From positions 1 to 64,000 of the forward strand of contig JAKOTS010000057.1 in assembly GCA_029777095.1 (NCBI GenBank): a stretch of DNA of 64,000 bases, read 5' to 3'. The translations under genes were made by a program, and so were the position numbers. This document shows, in pieces, positions 9,163 to 19,109 of this stretch; within the stretch, counting starts at the first letter, position 1, and every line of letters starts with the position of its first letter. This stretch comes from Actinomycetes bacterium (GTDB lineage: Bacteria > Actinomycetota > Actinomycetes > Actinomycetales > Microbacteriaceae). The notes beneath the pieces were generated by a model, which had not been told where the DNA came from, did not search any database, and saw only the letters and a list, made by a program, of their open reading frames with translations.

Positions 9163-11331
9163 CTAGTTGCCTTCTCGCCTCGGTGAGTCGCTCACGATTG
9201 AGAGCGACGAACCGTCGGCCGAGACATCCACTCGTACCGTGTCGCCATCGCGCACCCCACCCGAGAGGATCGCCATCGCGAGGCGGTCCTGAATCTCGGA
9301 CTGGATCAGCCGGCGCAACGGGCGCGCCCCGTACATCGGGTCGTAGCCTCGCTCGGCCAGCCAAGCCCGGGCATCGGGCGTGACCGCCAGGGTGAGGCGA
9401 CGTTCGTGCAGCCGCTCCTGGAGCCGATCGACCGAGATCTCGACGATCTGCGCGAGATCGTCTTCGGTGAGCGCCTGGAAGACGACAATATCGTCGAGGC
9501 GGTTCACGAACTCGGGCTTGAACGCCTGCCGCACGAGCGCCTGCACGGCCTCGTTCTTTGTGGCGAGGTCGAGCGTCGGGTCGATGAGAATCTGCGACCC
9601 GAGGTTTGACGTGAGCACGAGAATGACGTTGCGGAAGTCAACCGTGCGGCCTTGGCCGTCGGTCAACCGACCGTCGTCCATCACCTGCAGCAGCACGTCG
9701 AACACCTCGGGGTGCGCCTTCTCAACCTCGTCGAGTAGCACGACGCTGTAGGGGCGCCGGCGCACGGCCTCGGTCAGCTGACCGCCCTGCTCGTAGCCCA
9801 CGTAGCCCGGAGGTGCACCAACCAGTCGCGAGACCGAGTGCTTCTCGCCGTACTCCGACATGTCGATACGCACCATGGCGTGCTCGTCGTCGAAGAGGAA
9901 CTGCGCGAGCGCCTTGGCGAGCTCGGTCTTGCCGACACCGGTCGGGCCGAGAAAAAGGAACGAACCGGTGGGGCGACCGGGGTCGCTGATGCCGGCACGC
10001 GAGCGGCGAACCGCATCCGAGACGGCCTTGACCGGCGCCTTCTGCCCGATGATCCGCTTGCCGAGCTCCTGCTCAAGGTGCAGCAGCTTCTCGGTTTCGC
10101 CCTGGAGGAGACGCCCGACGGGGATTCCCGTCCACGCCGCGATCACGCCCGCGATGTCTTCCTCGGTGACCTGGTCGTTGACCATGCGGCCCTCGGCGGG
10201 GGTCTCTTCGGCACGTTCGGCGTCGAGAAGGTCGCGCTCAAGCTGTGGAATCTCGCCGTACAGCAGGCGCGACGCCTGCTCCAGCTTGCCCTCACGCTGG
10301 GCGCGTTCGGCAGCGCTACGGGCCGCGTCGAGGCGAGTCTTGAGCTCGCCCACGCGGTTCAGCGATGCGCGTTCTGCCTCCCACCGGGCCTGCAGTTCGG
10401 CAAGGCGCGCCTTGCGCTCGGCGAGGTCTTCGCGAAGCTTCGCGAGGCGCTCCTTCGAGGCGTCGTCTTTCTCCTTCTTCAGCGCGAGCTCTTCGAGCTT
10501 GAGGCGGTCGACCCCGCGGCGCAGCTCGTCGATCGCGACGGGCGCCGAGTCGATCTCCATGCGCAGGCGCGACGCGGCTTCGTCGATGAGGTCGATCGCC
10601 TTGTCGGGCAGCTGACGGCTCGGAATGTAGCGGTTGCTCAGGCTCGCGGCCGCGACCAGCGCCGAATCGGCGATGGCGACCTTGTGGTGCGCCTCGTAGC
10701 GCTCCTTCAGCCCGCGAAGGATCGCGATCGTGTCTTCGACCGAGGGCTCGCCAACATAGACCTGCTGGAATCGACGCTCGAGCGCGGCATCCTTCTCAAT
10801 AAATTCGCGGTACTCGTTGAGCGTTGTTGCGCCGATGAGGTGCAGTTCGCCGCGTGCGAGCATCGGCTTGAGCATGTTGGATGCCGCAACCGACCCTTCG
10901 CCGCCGCCCGCGCCCATCAGCACGTGCAGTTCGTCGATGAAGGTGATCACGCGGCCTTCAGACTCGGTGATTTCTTTGAGCACGCTCTTGAGGCGCTCTT
11001 CAAACTGCCCGCGATACATCGCGCCGGCAACGAGTGCCGAGATGTCGAGGCTGATCAGGTCTTTGCCCTTGAGGCTTTCGGCCACGTCGCCAGCGACAAT
11101 GCGCTGCGCGAGGCCCTCGGCGACAGCGGTCTTGCCAACGCCGGGCTCGCCAATGAGGACGGGGTTGTTCTTCGTGCGACGGGTGAGCACCTGGCTGACG
11201 CGACGAATCTCGCTGTCGCGCCCGATCACCGGGTCGAGTTTGCCCTGTCGTGCCAGTTCGGTGAGGTTGATACCAAACTGTTCGAGGGCGCTCTTCTGCT
11301 CCTCCTGTCCGGGGTTCTGCGTAGCGTTCAT
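9163..11331 (-). CDS. clpB: ClpB disaggregase (short form without the Clp N-domain)
   Basis: Two AAA+ modules ([41 protein letters not shown]) with middle coiled-coil; start [38 protein letters not shown]. Confidence 0.93.
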   Translation of the reverse strand: MNATQNPGQEEQKSALEQFGINLTELARQGKLDPVIGRDSEIRRVSQVLTRRTKNNPVLIGEPGVGKTAVAEGLAQRIVAGDVAESLKGKDLISLDISALVAGAMYRGQFEERLKSVLKEITESEGRVITFIDELHVLMGAGGGEGSVAASNMLKPMLARGELHLIGATTLNEYREFIEKDAALERRFQQVYVGEPSVEDTIAILRGLKERYEAHHKVAIADSALVAAASLSNRYIPSRQLPDKAIDLIDEAASRLRMEIDSAPVAIDELRRGVDRLKLEELALKKEKDDASKERLAKLREDLAERKARLAELQARWEAERASLNRVGELKTRLDAARSAAERAQREGKLEQASRLLYGEIPQLERDLLDAERAEETPAEGRMVNDQVTEEDIAGVIAAWTGIPVGRLLQGETEKLLHLEQELGKRIIGQKAPVKAVSDAVRRSRAGISDPGRPTGSFLFLGPTGVGKTELAKALAQFLFDDEHAMVRIDMSEYGEKHSVSRLVGAPPGYVGYEQGGQLTEAVRRRPYSVVLLDEVEKAHPEVFDVLLQVMDDGRLTDGQGRTVDFRNVILVLTSNLGSQILIDPTLDLATKNEAVQALVRQAFKPEFVNRLDDIVVFQALTEDDLAQIVEISVDRLQERLHERRLTLAVTPDARAWLAERGYDPMYGARPLRRLIQSEIQDRLAMAILSGGVRDGDTVRVDVSADGSSLSIVSDSPRREGN

Positions 11332-11362
11332 GTTTCTCCTGAAATTCGAGTGCGACTTCAAA

Positions 11363-11383
11363 GTTGAGTCGCTATGGCTCAAG
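11363..11383. promoter_or_regulatory. HAIR-like (HspR) operator upstream of clpB
   Basis: GTTGAGT-N7-GCTCAAG against consensus CTTGAGT-N7-ACTCAAG. Confidence 0.75.
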
Positions 11384-11461
11384 TTTACCAGAGGCGGATG
11401 CCGGCGGCAAGGGTTTTGCGCGATGCCGGCGCATTCCTGCGCGCTGCCCACCAACGCAAAA

Positions 11462-11489
11462 GCGGGGCGTGCCCAAAGGCACGCCCCGC
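11462..11489 (-). terminator. hairpin between the dapA-like gene 3' end and clpB
   Basis: GCGGGGCGTGCC-CAAA-GGCACGCCCCGC, 12-bp stem. Confidence 0.65.
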
Positions 11490-11493
11490 GAAG

Positions 11494-11519
11494 CGCCGGC
11501 CCGCATCGCGGGGCCGGCG
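11494..11519 (-). terminator. second GC hairpin downstream of the dapA-like gene
   Basis: CGCCGGCCC-gcatcgcg-GGGCCGGCG. Confidence 0.5.
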
Positions 11520-11534
11520 TGGTACGTCGTGTGG

Positions 11535-12404
11535 CTAGCGGTACGCCGCCAGCACGCGGTCGATCTCGGCGAGGGCCGCATCATCGGGCTCTGCGAGCGC
11601 CATGCGGCAGACGCCGTCGGCAACGCCCATCGCGCGGTACGCAGCCTTCATGCGCGGCATGTCGCCACCAATCACCGAAACGATGTCGTCGACGTCGGCC
11701 TGCGCACGCGCGAGCAGCTCGGCGTCACCGCTGTCGGCGGCGGCGGCCAGCGCCCGGAACGGCTTCGGCAGCACCGAAGAGACGCCTGAGACGACACCCT
11801 GCGCACCGGCGGAACCGGCCTCGACGAGCTCGCGATCGGCGCCCGTGTAGAGCACGAACTCGGCGGGCACGACGGCGCGGTACGCGCGGATGTCGTCGAG
11901 GCTCAGCTCGCTCATCTTTGCGCCGACAACGTTGGGCAGCTTCGCGAGCCGTGCAAGCAGCTCGGGGCTCACGGTGTTGCCCGAGAGCTTCGGGTAGATG
12001 TAGATGAACATCGCGCCGTCGCCGACGGCCTCAGACACGGCGGCGAAGTAGTCGTAGAGCGAATCCTGCGTCGAGGAGAGGTAGTACGGCGTGAGCACTG
12101 CAAACTCGCGGGCACCGAGCTCGCGAGCGATCTGCACGCGGCGAACCGCTTCGTAGGCACTGGGGCGACCCACGTGCACGATCACGCGCATGCTCTCGCT
12201 GAGCTCTTCAAGCGCGACGCCGACGATCTGCGTGAACTCGTCTTCGGCGATGGCCGGGAACTCACCCGTGGTGCCGAGCACGAACGCGCCCTCGTTGCCC
12301 GACTGAGCGACGTAGCGGAAGATCGAGCGGCTCCCCTCGAGGTCGAGGCTGCCGTCCGTGTGGAAGCTCGTGGGGATGGCGGTCACGATATCGCGGCGGG
12401 TCAC
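11535..12404 (-). CDS. dihydrodipicolinate synthase/N-acetylneuraminate lyase superfamily aldolase
   Basis: [30 protein letters not shown] (Schiff-base Lys); GTG start overlapping the tctA stop. Confidence 0.88.
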   Translation of the reverse strand: MTRRDIVTAIPTSFHTDGSLDLEGSRSIFRYVAQSGNEGAFVLGTTGEFPAIAEDEFTQIVGVALEELSESMRVIVHVGRPSAYEAVRRVQIARELGAREFAVLTPYYLSSTQDSLYDYFAAVSEAVGDGAMFIYIYPKLSGNTVSPELLARLAKLPNVVGAKMSELSLDDIRAYRAVVPAEFVLYTGADRELVEAGSAGAQGVVSGVSSVLPKPFRALAAAADSGDAELLARAQADVDDIVSVIGGDMPRMKAAYRAMGVADGVCRMALAEPDDAALAEIDRVLAAYR

Positions 12405-14074
12405 TTGTCGTTCTCCTTGGTGTCGGTTGCTGCGGCGGCAGGCTGTGCGGCATCGCTCGCGGCGTTGATGGTGTTCGGGTCGACGGGCAGAACGCCCGTC
12501 ATGGGGTCTGGGAGCGCGTCGATGGCTCCGTGCTTGGCTTCGATATCGGCGACCAGGTCGTCGGCGAGGATCGAATCGGCAAGCGAGGCGCGCTTGCCGC
12601 GCGGCTTGCGAGCGTTGCGGATGGCGGGCATCAGGATCGAGAGCACCGCGAGCACGAGCAGCACGATCGTGATCGGGCTGATGACCTCGAAGAACGGGCG
12701 CGTGGGGAGAATCGCCAGCGTGCGCGAGAGGTTCTCTTCGGCGAGCGGGCCGAGCAGCAGACCCAGCACGATTGGGCCGGCCGGCACCGACATGCGCTTG
12801 AGCAGCACCCCGATGACGCCGAAGACGAGCATCGTCACGACGGTCGAGAGGCTGTTTGACGTCGCGAAGGTGCCGATGATGCAGAAGATCAGGATGCCGG
12901 GCCACAAGAAGCTCTGCGGCACATCGAGCAGCTTCACCATGCCGCGCATGCGCACGAGGCTCAGGCCGAGTGACAGCAGCGTGGCGACGAGCATGATCGC
13001 GACGATCGAGACGACCAGGTCGGGGCGATTTGCGAACAGCGTGGGCCCGGGGGTGATGCCCCAGATCATCATCGAACCGATCATGACGGCCATGACTGAG
13101 TCGCCCGGAATACCGAGCGCCATCGTGGTCGTCAATGAGCCGCCGAGCGTCGCGCTCGATGCGGTGTCGGCCGCGGTGACGCCCTCGAGCGAGCCCTTGC
13201 CGAACAGGTCGGGTCGCTTCGACGCCTTGCGGGCCCGCTCCCAGCCGATGAGGCCGGCAATGTCGCCGCCGGCGGCGGGCACGAGGCCCACGCCGAGGCC
13301 GACGCCACCGCCCACGAAGAGCGCGGTGCGCGACTGCTTGAACTCGCCCTTGGTGGGCCACCAGCGGCCGAGGCTCGAGATCGGGCGCACCTTCGAACTG
13401 CTGTGCGTGAGCATCTGATCGAAGAGCTCGGCGATGCCGAACAGCCCAATGATCACGGCAATAAAGTTGACGCCTTCAACCAGCTCCAACACGCCAAATG
13501 TGAAGCGGTGGTCGGCAGTCGCGGCATAGGTGCCGACCGTGCCGAGCATGAGGCCGAACAGACCGGCGAGGATGCCCTTGAGCATCGACTTCGACGAGAT
13601 GCCGATCATGATCGAGATTCCGAACACGACGAGCGCGAACAGCTCGGGCGAGCGGAAGTAGTCGCGCGCAAACGTCGCCACCGGAACGGCGGCAACGGAG
13701 AAGAGCACGAGTGAGGCGAGGATGCCGATTGCCGTGACGATCGCGGACATGGTCAACGCGAGGCCGGCACGGCCCTGTTTCGCCATCGGATACCCATCAA
13801 GGGTGGTCGCGATTGAGGCGGGCGTGCCCGGCGTGTTGATCAGGATCGAGGGCACCCGGTCACCGAAGTTTGCTGCGACGTAGATGGTCAGCAGCACCGC
13901 GAGCCCCTGGACGGGCTCGAGCGTCATGGTGAAACCGGCGGCCAGCGCAACGGCCATGGTCGCGGTGATCCCCGGGAATGCGCCTACGAGAAAGCCGAGG
14001 AGCAGACCGACGATGAGGTAGAGGATGATCGAGACGTCCATGAGGGCGCCGATCCCATCGAAAAAGGCGTTCAC
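12401..14074 (-). CDS. tctA: tripartite tricarboxylate transporter large permease TctA
   Basis: LLLGFLVGAFPGITATMAVALAAGFTMTLEP...YVAANFGDRVPSILINTPGTPASIATTLDGYPMAKQG. Confidence 0.93.
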   Translation of the reverse strand: MNAFFDGIGALMDVSIILYLIVGLLLGFLVGAFPGITATMAVALAAGFTMTLEPVQGLAVLLTIYVAANFGDRVPSILINTPGTPASIATTLDGYPMAKQGRAGLALTMSAIVTAIGILASLVLFSVAAVPVATFARDYFRSPELFALVVFGISIMIGISSKSMLKGILAGLFGLMLGTVGTYAATADHRFTFGVLELVEGVNFIAVIIGLFGIAELFDQMLTHSSSKVRPISSLGRWWPTKGEFKQSRTALFVGGGVGLGVGLVPAAGGDIAGLIGWERARKASKRPDLFGKGSLEGVTAADTASSATLGGSLTTTMALGIPGDSVMAVMIGSMMIWGITPGPTLFANRPDLVVSIVAIMLVATLLSLGLSLVRMRGMVKLLDVPQSFLWPGILIFCIIGTFATSNSLSTVVTMLVFGVIGVLLKRMSVPAGPIVLGLLLGPLAEENLSRTLAILPTRPFFEVISPITIVLLVLAVLSILMPAIRNARKPRGKRASLADSILADDLVADIEAKHGAIDALPDPMTGVLPVDPNTINAASDAAQPAAAATDTKENDK

Positions 14075-14601
14075 AGGGGGATCCTCAAAAGCATGCCAAA
14101 CAGGACGTAGATGAGTGCGGTGAGGGCGACCGGATACACGACCAGCCCAACCCAGCGGCGCTGTCCGTATACGAACATCAGCGCGAACAGATAGAGCGCG
14201 GTGGCAACGGGGAAGAGCTCAACCCGGTAACCGAAGAGCACCGCGGAGGATGCGCTCCACACCGCGACAAACGCGACGGTCAGCACGCCGGTGATGAGCA
14301 CGCGGACCACGCCACCCGGCTGAATGCGATCGATGTCTTCGCGGGTGGGTGCCGGGCGCGCGATCGCGACGACCAGCAGCAGCACCGCAATGGCGACGGC
14401 AGTGGTGCCGAGCACGAGCGGCCAGAACCGCGCGTCGATTTGGCCGGGAGGGGCCTCCCGGCGCAGGACGATCTGCGTGCTGAGGTACAGGTAGCCGGCG
14501 CTGAAGAGGAGCGCGACGACGGCAAGGGTGATTTCGAGTGGGCGCGACGCCGCGGCGCTGCCCCCCGTGTCGTGCTCTGGTGCGATGTCGGTGGTCGACA
14601 T
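14071..14601 (-). CDS. tctB: tripartite tricarboxylate transporter TctB family protein
   Basis: Small membrane protein between tctC and tctA, overlapping tctA by 4 bp; start MSTTDIAPEHD. Confidence 0.82.
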   Translation of the reverse strand: MSTTDIAPEHDTGGSAAASRPLEITLAVVALLFSAGYLYLSTQIVLRREAPPGQIDARFWPLVLGTTAVAIAVLLLVVAIARPAPTREDIDRIQPGGVVRVLITGVLTVAFVAVWSASSAVLFGYRVELFPVATALYLFALMFVYGQRRWVGLVVYPVALTALIYVLFGMLLRIPL

Positions 14602-14662
14602 GATGATTGCTGCTCCGGTTTGTGGGGTGGGGCACTCGCGCGCCCCACCCCACAAGATCCGA

Positions 14663-15637
14663 TTAGCCCAGCAGTTCCTTGAACAGGCCGAACTGCTCGT
14701 TCACGAACGTGGTGAACTCAGCCGAGTCGCGGTAGACGACGAGGTTGCCCGCGCCCTCCTGGAACTCGCGGTACGAGTCGCTGTCGACGGCCTTCTTGAT
14801 GGCAGCTTCGAGCGTTGCCTTCACATCGGCGGGGAGACCGGCGGGTGCGTAGATGCCACCCCAGCCACCGAAGATGACCTCGCTGCCGATTGCCTCAGAC
14901 GAGGTCGGGACGTCAGCGACGCCCGGGTGACGCACGTCGTTGAGCACGGCGAGGATGCGAACAGCGTCACCCTGGCCGAGTGCTTCGCCGAGGCCCGAAA
15001 CTGCTGCGTCGGTCTCGCCCGATGCCGCCGCGGCAACGGCGGTTGCGCCGCCGTCGTAGGGAACGGGGGTGAAGGTCGCGTCGGTCTCTGCGCCGAGGCC
15101 GAGGGCCGCAGCTTCCCAGATCGAGCCAGCGCCCGAGTTCGCGACGGTGACCGCGCCGGAGCGGGCCTTGGTCACGAGCTCTTCGAGCGTGGTGATGTCG
15201 CTCTTCGCGCTGACCGTGACAACGCCCGGGGCCAGCATGATCTGGCCGAGCATGTCGTAGTTCTTGGGCAGGACGTCTGCGCCCTGCGTGGTGTTGAGCA
15301 TGGCGATCTCGACGGGGCCGAAACCGATCACATAGCCGTCGGCGGGCTGCGCTGCGACGTACTCCATCGCGAGCGCGCCGGCTGCACCGGGCATGTTCTC
15401 GGCGATCACGCTGACACCGAGGATGCCCTCGAGCTCAGCCGCAAGCGCGCGCGATGAGAGGTCGGATCCTCCACCCGGGTTCGCCTGGATGATGAGACGG
15501 ATGTCCTTCTGGGGGAAAGCTGATTCGGCGGCGTCTCCACCCTCTTCTACCTTGCTGCAGGCAGAGAGGACGAGGGCCGCGGCCGCGACAGCCGCAACGG
15601 CGGCGGCGGCACGGAAGATGCGCTTACGGGGCATCAT
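14663..15637 (-). CDS. tctC: tripartite tricarboxylate transporter substrate-binding lipoprotein (TctC/Bug)
   Basis: Lipobox LVLSACSKV; FPQKDIRLIIQANPGGGSDLSSRALAAELEGILG. Confidence 0.92.
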   Translation of the reverse strand: MMPRKRIFRAAAAVAAVAAAALVLSACSKVEEGGDAAESAFPQKDIRLIIQANPGGGSDLSSRALAAELEGILGVSVIAENMPGAAGALAMEYVAAQPADGYVIGFGPVEIAMLNTTQGADVLPKNYDMLGQIMLAPGVVTVSAKSDITTLEELVTKARSGAVTVANSGAGSIWEAAALGLGAETDATFTPVPYDGGATAVAAAASGETDAAVSGLGEALGQGDAVRILAVLNDVRHPGVADVPTSSEAIGSEVIFGGWGGIYAPAGLPADVKATLEAAIKKAVDSDSYREFQEGAGNLVVYRDSAEFTTFVNEQFGLFKELLG

Positions 15638-15687
15638 CGCTCCTTTGGTGCGTGGCCGACGGAGTTGTCGGCCCGGTAACGCTAGCA

Positions 15688-15706
15688 CTGTTGACTGTTA
15701 ACAATT
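15688..15706 (-). promoter_or_regulatory. GntR operator candidate upstream of tctC
   Basis: AATTGTTAACAGTCAACAG (minus strand), nearly identical to the 16408-16426 site. Confidence 0.75.
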
Positions 15707-15724
15707 AAGAAAGATGCGCGTCTG

Positions 15725-16393
15725 TTATCTCGTGGGGCGAGCGGCTAGCTCGAGCGAGAGCCGGGTGCGGGCACCGTCAAGATGCTCGCCGAGCACTCTG
15801 CGCGCCGCAGCGACATCGCCCGAACGCATCACCGCGTAGAGACGGTCGTGATCGGCCGCCGAGTCCTGCAGATCTTCGTCGTGGTTGATCGTCACTTCGA
15901 GCAGCGCCGCGAATGTCGGCAGGTATTGCTGCCACGCAGCCTCGAGCCGCGGGTGGTCGGCAAGTGCGTAGATCTCGGAATGAAAGTCGAGGTCGGCAAC
16001 CGCAAAAGCGTTGTGTTCACCGAGGTCTGCCGCCGCCAGCATGCGGCTCACGGCGTCTCGTGAGGGCCGCCAGCGCGCATCGTCGACAACGCGCATCGCG
16101 CGTTCGGTGGCGAGATGTTCGAGCGCCCCGCGAAGGCTATAGAGCTGGTCAACGTCGTCGTCGCTCAGCCCAACGATGTAGATGCCGCGCGGCTTGTGCA
16201 CCTCGATGAGCTTCTCAAAGCTCAGCTGCATGATCGCGTCGCGCACCGGCCCGCGACTGACCGCAAACTCTTCGGCGAGCGCCTCTTCGGTGAGGCGCGA
16301 ACCGGGGACCAGCTCGCCCCGCACGATGCGCTGACGCAGCACATCGGCTACCTGGGCTCCCAGTGAAGCGCTCCGTTGCACAACTTTTCCCAC
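15725..16393 (-). CDS. GntR (FadR/FCD subfamily) transcriptional regulator
   Basis: LRQRIVRGELVPGSRLTEEALAEEFAVSRGPVRDAIMQL; C-terminal FCD-like helical domain; GTG start. Confidence 0.9.
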   Translation of the reverse strand: MGKVVQRSASLGAQVADVLRQRIVRGELVPGSRLTEEALAEEFAVSRGPVRDAIMQLSFEKLIEVHKPRGIYIVGLSDDDVDQLYSLRGALEHLATERAMRVVDDARWRPSRDAVSRMLAAADLGEHNAFAVADLDFHSEIYALADHPRLEAAWQQYLPTFAALLEVTINHDEDLQDSAADHDRLYAVMRSGDVAAARRVLGEHLDGARTRLSLELAARPTR

Positions 16394-16407
16394 GACGTTC
16401 TCCTGCC

Positions 16408-16426
16408 AATTGTTGACAGTCGACAG
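16408..16426 (+). promoter_or_regulatory. GntR operator candidate upstream of gntR
   Basis: AATTGTTGACAGTCGACAG. Confidence 0.75.
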
Positions 16427-16437
16427 ACTACGGTGTG

Positions 16438-17766
16438 TCAGCGCTTCGCGGCCACTTCGGCGGCCGCCGCGTAGACCCCGAGCATGCGTTCGGAGACGAC
16501 CTCAGGATCGAACTCGCGGGCGGCGAGCACGGCGCGGGCCGAGGCATCCACCACTTCATTCGGGTGCTCGGCAAGATGCACGATGGCGTCGGCCATGCCA
16601 GCACTCGTGTGGGGGGATGCCAGGATCCCAGCGGCCTCGAGCCCCTCGGTGAGCGCGGGGTCGACGTACAAGACGCTGCGCCCAGCGTGCAACGCTTCGA
16701 TCACGGTCATCGGCTGGTTGTCGAAGCCGTAGGACGTGAGCGCGACGAGGTCGGCTCGGCGCATCGCGGCCGAAACGTCGTTCCGGGCGAGGCGTCCGGC
16801 AAAGCGCACGGGCGCGCCGGCCGCGCGCTGCTCGGCCTCGGCACGCAGCGGCCCGTCGCCGATGATTTCGACGTCGAGGGCGCCCGGGGCAAGCCGGAGC
16901 GCGGCGGCCGCGACCGCGTCAACAAACTCGAGCAACCGCTTTTCGGGCACGAGCCGGCCAACCCACACGATGCGCAGGGGCGGGGCAGGGGCATCCGCGG
17001 GCGAATCAGACAGGTCAGGCACCGCCGCCAGGGCCTCCCCCGGTTCGTCGCCGAGGGCAATCGCGTTCGGCACCGCGTGCACGTGCGCGAGGCCCGCCGC
17101 CGAAAGGCGCTCGCCCTGGTGCACCGACGGCGACACAACCGCGTCGACATGCTGCCCCATCGAGAGCGTGACATTTCGCAGCGCCGAATCGAGCGGACGA
17201 ACCGCGAGCGACTCGTGTCCGGCCGGGAACCCGCGAAGCCACCGCGTGAATCCGCGCACCCCGGCCGCGGCGATCACGCCGGCCGCTCGGGGCATCGGCG
17301 CCTGCCAGAAGAACGTGTGCACCGTCTGCACGATCGGGAGGCCGAGCTCGCGAGCCGCGGCAACCGCCGCCGCAGAGAGCCCGAACTCGGAGTGCAGGTG
17401 CACCACCTCGATGCCGCGCACGCGAAACTCTTCGAGCAGTCGCGCCCGCAACTTCGTGCTGTTGCGCACGACGGGCAGGTCGACCCCGGCGAGTGTGACG
17501 CGGGCCGGAACGGCCACGACGCCGCCGTCGCCCTGGGCCCAGGCATCCGCCCAGCTCTCGGCGCCATTCTCGGCGCCAGCACCAGCTGCAGCACCAACAC
17601 CAGACTCAGCCCCAGCCCCAGCCCCGCGGCCCCGCCCGCCACGCACTGGCGCCACAATCGTGACGCTGTGCCCGCGCTCGCGCAGAATGCGCGCCTGATC
17701 AAGAAACGCGCTCTGCGCCCCACCGAGGTAGTCGAGCGAATAGTCGCAAACGAGCGCGATGCGCAT
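16438..17766 (-). CDS. glycosyltransferase family 4
   Basis: MRIALVCDYSLDYLGGAQSAFLDQARILRERGHSVTIVAP; RIVWVGRLVPEKRLLEFVDAV. Confidence 0.88.
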   Translation of the reverse strand: MRIALVCDYSLDYLGGAQSAFLDQARILRERGHSVTIVAPVRGGRGRGAGAGAESGVGAAAGAGAENGAESWADAWAQGDGGVVAVPARVTLAGVDLPVVRNSTKLRARLLEEFRVRGIEVVHLHSEFGLSAAAVAAARELGLPIVQTVHTFFWQAPMPRAAGVIAAAGVRGFTRWLRGFPAGHESLAVRPLDSALRNVTLSMGQHVDAVVSPSVHQGERLSAAGLAHVHAVPNAIALGDEPGEALAAVPDLSDSPADAPAPPLRIVWVGRLVPEKRLLEFVDAVAAAALRLAPGALDVEIIGDGPLRAEAEQRAAGAPVRFAGRLARNDVSAAMRRADLVALTSYGFDNQPMTVIEALHAGRSVLYVDPALTEGLEAAGILASPHTSAGMADAIVHLAEHPNEVVDASARAVLAAREFDPEVVSERMLGVYAAAAEVAAKR

Positions 17767-17778
17767 GACTGAGCCCCG

Positions 17779-19029
17779 CTAGCCCTCGACGGGCAGGCCC
17801 CGGTAGAGCGCCTCGAAGGTGCGCAGCGTGCGGTCGATATCGTGCACCTTCACGCCCTCGAGCGAGCTCTCCTGCAGGCGCAGGCGCTCGGCGGGGTCGG
17901 CCGTGAGCACGGTCGTGAGCTTCGCCGCGAGGTCGTCACGGCTCGTCGGGTCGAAGAGGTAGCCGTTCTCGCCGTCGTGCACGAGGTGCGGCAGGGCCAT
18001 CGCGTCGGCGGCGACGACCGGAAGCCCGGATGCCATCGCCTCCATGGTCGCGATCGACTGCAACTCGGCGATCGAGGGCATCGCGAAGACGCTCGCCCGC
18101 GTGTAGATCGCGCGCAACTCGTCTTCGTCGACGCGGCCGTAGAAGGTCACGCGATCGCTCAGCCCGAGGCTTTTCGCGTGGTGCTCGAGGTTGCGCAGCT
18201 GGTCGCCGCCGCCCACGATGTCGACCTTCACGTTGAGCTTCGGGTCCATCGACTGCACCGCTTCGAGCAGCAAGTCGATCTGCTTCTCGCGGGTGAGGCG
18301 GCCAACAAACAGCACGCGATTCTCGGCGCGCGGAGTGAGGTCTGCCGTGTAATTCGAGGCTCGGATGCCGCAGCTCACCGCGCGCACATCCGTCAAACCC
18401 GTCGCCTGCACAAAGAAGTCGGCGGCGCGCTGGGTCGGGGTCGTGATGGCCTGGGCGAGCACGAACGTGCGCTTCGCCATGTCCCAACCCCACTTCACGA
18501 ACCTGCCCTTGAGGAAGGGCGGCAGCTTGGTGAAGTCAAGGATGTTCTCGGGCATCACGTGGTTGGTACCGACGACACGAATCCCGCGCTTGTGCGCCTC
18601 GTAGGCGAGGCCGCGGCCGATCACGATGTGTGACTGGAAGTGCACCACGTCGGGCTGCACCTCGTCGAGCACCTGCCTGGCATAGAACTTGGAGCGCCAG
18701 GGCCACACGAAACGAAGCCAGTCGTGTGGGGGCCAGCGCAGGGAGGGCAGGCGGTGCACGGTCATCGGTTCGCCCTCGATGATCTCGATGCCCGTGCTGC
18801 GGCGGTATTCCTGTGCCGGCGCCATGATAAATACATGGTGGCCGCGCGCAACCAGTCCGGCGGCGAGCCGTTCGGTGAATCGCGCGGCGCCGTTGACGTC
18901 GGGGTAGAAGGTGTCACCACCGATGACGATGCGCAGGGGCTTGCTGGGGGCCGAGTCTGCGCGGTCGGCGCTCCTCGTCTCAGTTGTCACGGGAGAACTA
19001 CTGCCTATCTCTCTGCGGCGGGACGACAC
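17779..19029 (-). CDS. glycosyltransferase family 4
   Basis: GGDTFYPDVNGAARFTERLAAGLVARGHHVFI; VLFVGRLTREKQIDLLLEA. Confidence 0.9.
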   Translation of the reverse strand: MSSRRREIGSSSPVTTETRSADRADSAPSKPLRIVIGGDTFYPDVNGAARFTERLAAGLVARGHHVFIMAPAQEYRRSTGIEIIEGEPMTVHRLPSLRWPPHDWLRFVWPWRSKFYARQVLDEVQPDVVHFQSHIVIGRGLAYEAHKRGIRVVGTNHVMPENILDFTKLPPFLKGRFVKWGWDMAKRTFVLAQAITTPTQRAADFFVQATGLTDVRAVSCGIRASNYTADLTPRAENRVLFVGRLTREKQIDLLLEAVQSMDPKLNVKVDIVGGGDQLRNLEHHAKSLGLSDRVTFYGRVDEDELRAIYTRASVFAMPSIAELQSIATMEAMASGLPVVAADAMALPHLVHDGENGYLFDPTSRDDLAAKLTTVLTADPAERLRLQESSLEGVKVHDIDRTLRTFEALYRGLPVEG

Positions 19030-19109
19030 GAGTTGCGTGCATCCAGGAGGGCCAAGTCTAACCGCGGCACCCTGTGCGCTTCGTAGACCCGCGCAACTAC
19101 CCTGAATGC

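Noticed and set aside
9838-11367. Long plus-strand ORFs antisense to clpB (also 19802-21478, 35707-37260, 316-1368, 14528-15457)
   Set aside because: Shadow ORFs expected from high-GC codon bias opposite well-supported genes; translations show no recognisable domain and are rich in Arg/Ala/His.
11535-13361. 608-aa ORF as a fused protein
   Set aside because: N-terminal half is out-of-frame shadow of tctA; only the DapA-like part from GTG 12404 is supported.
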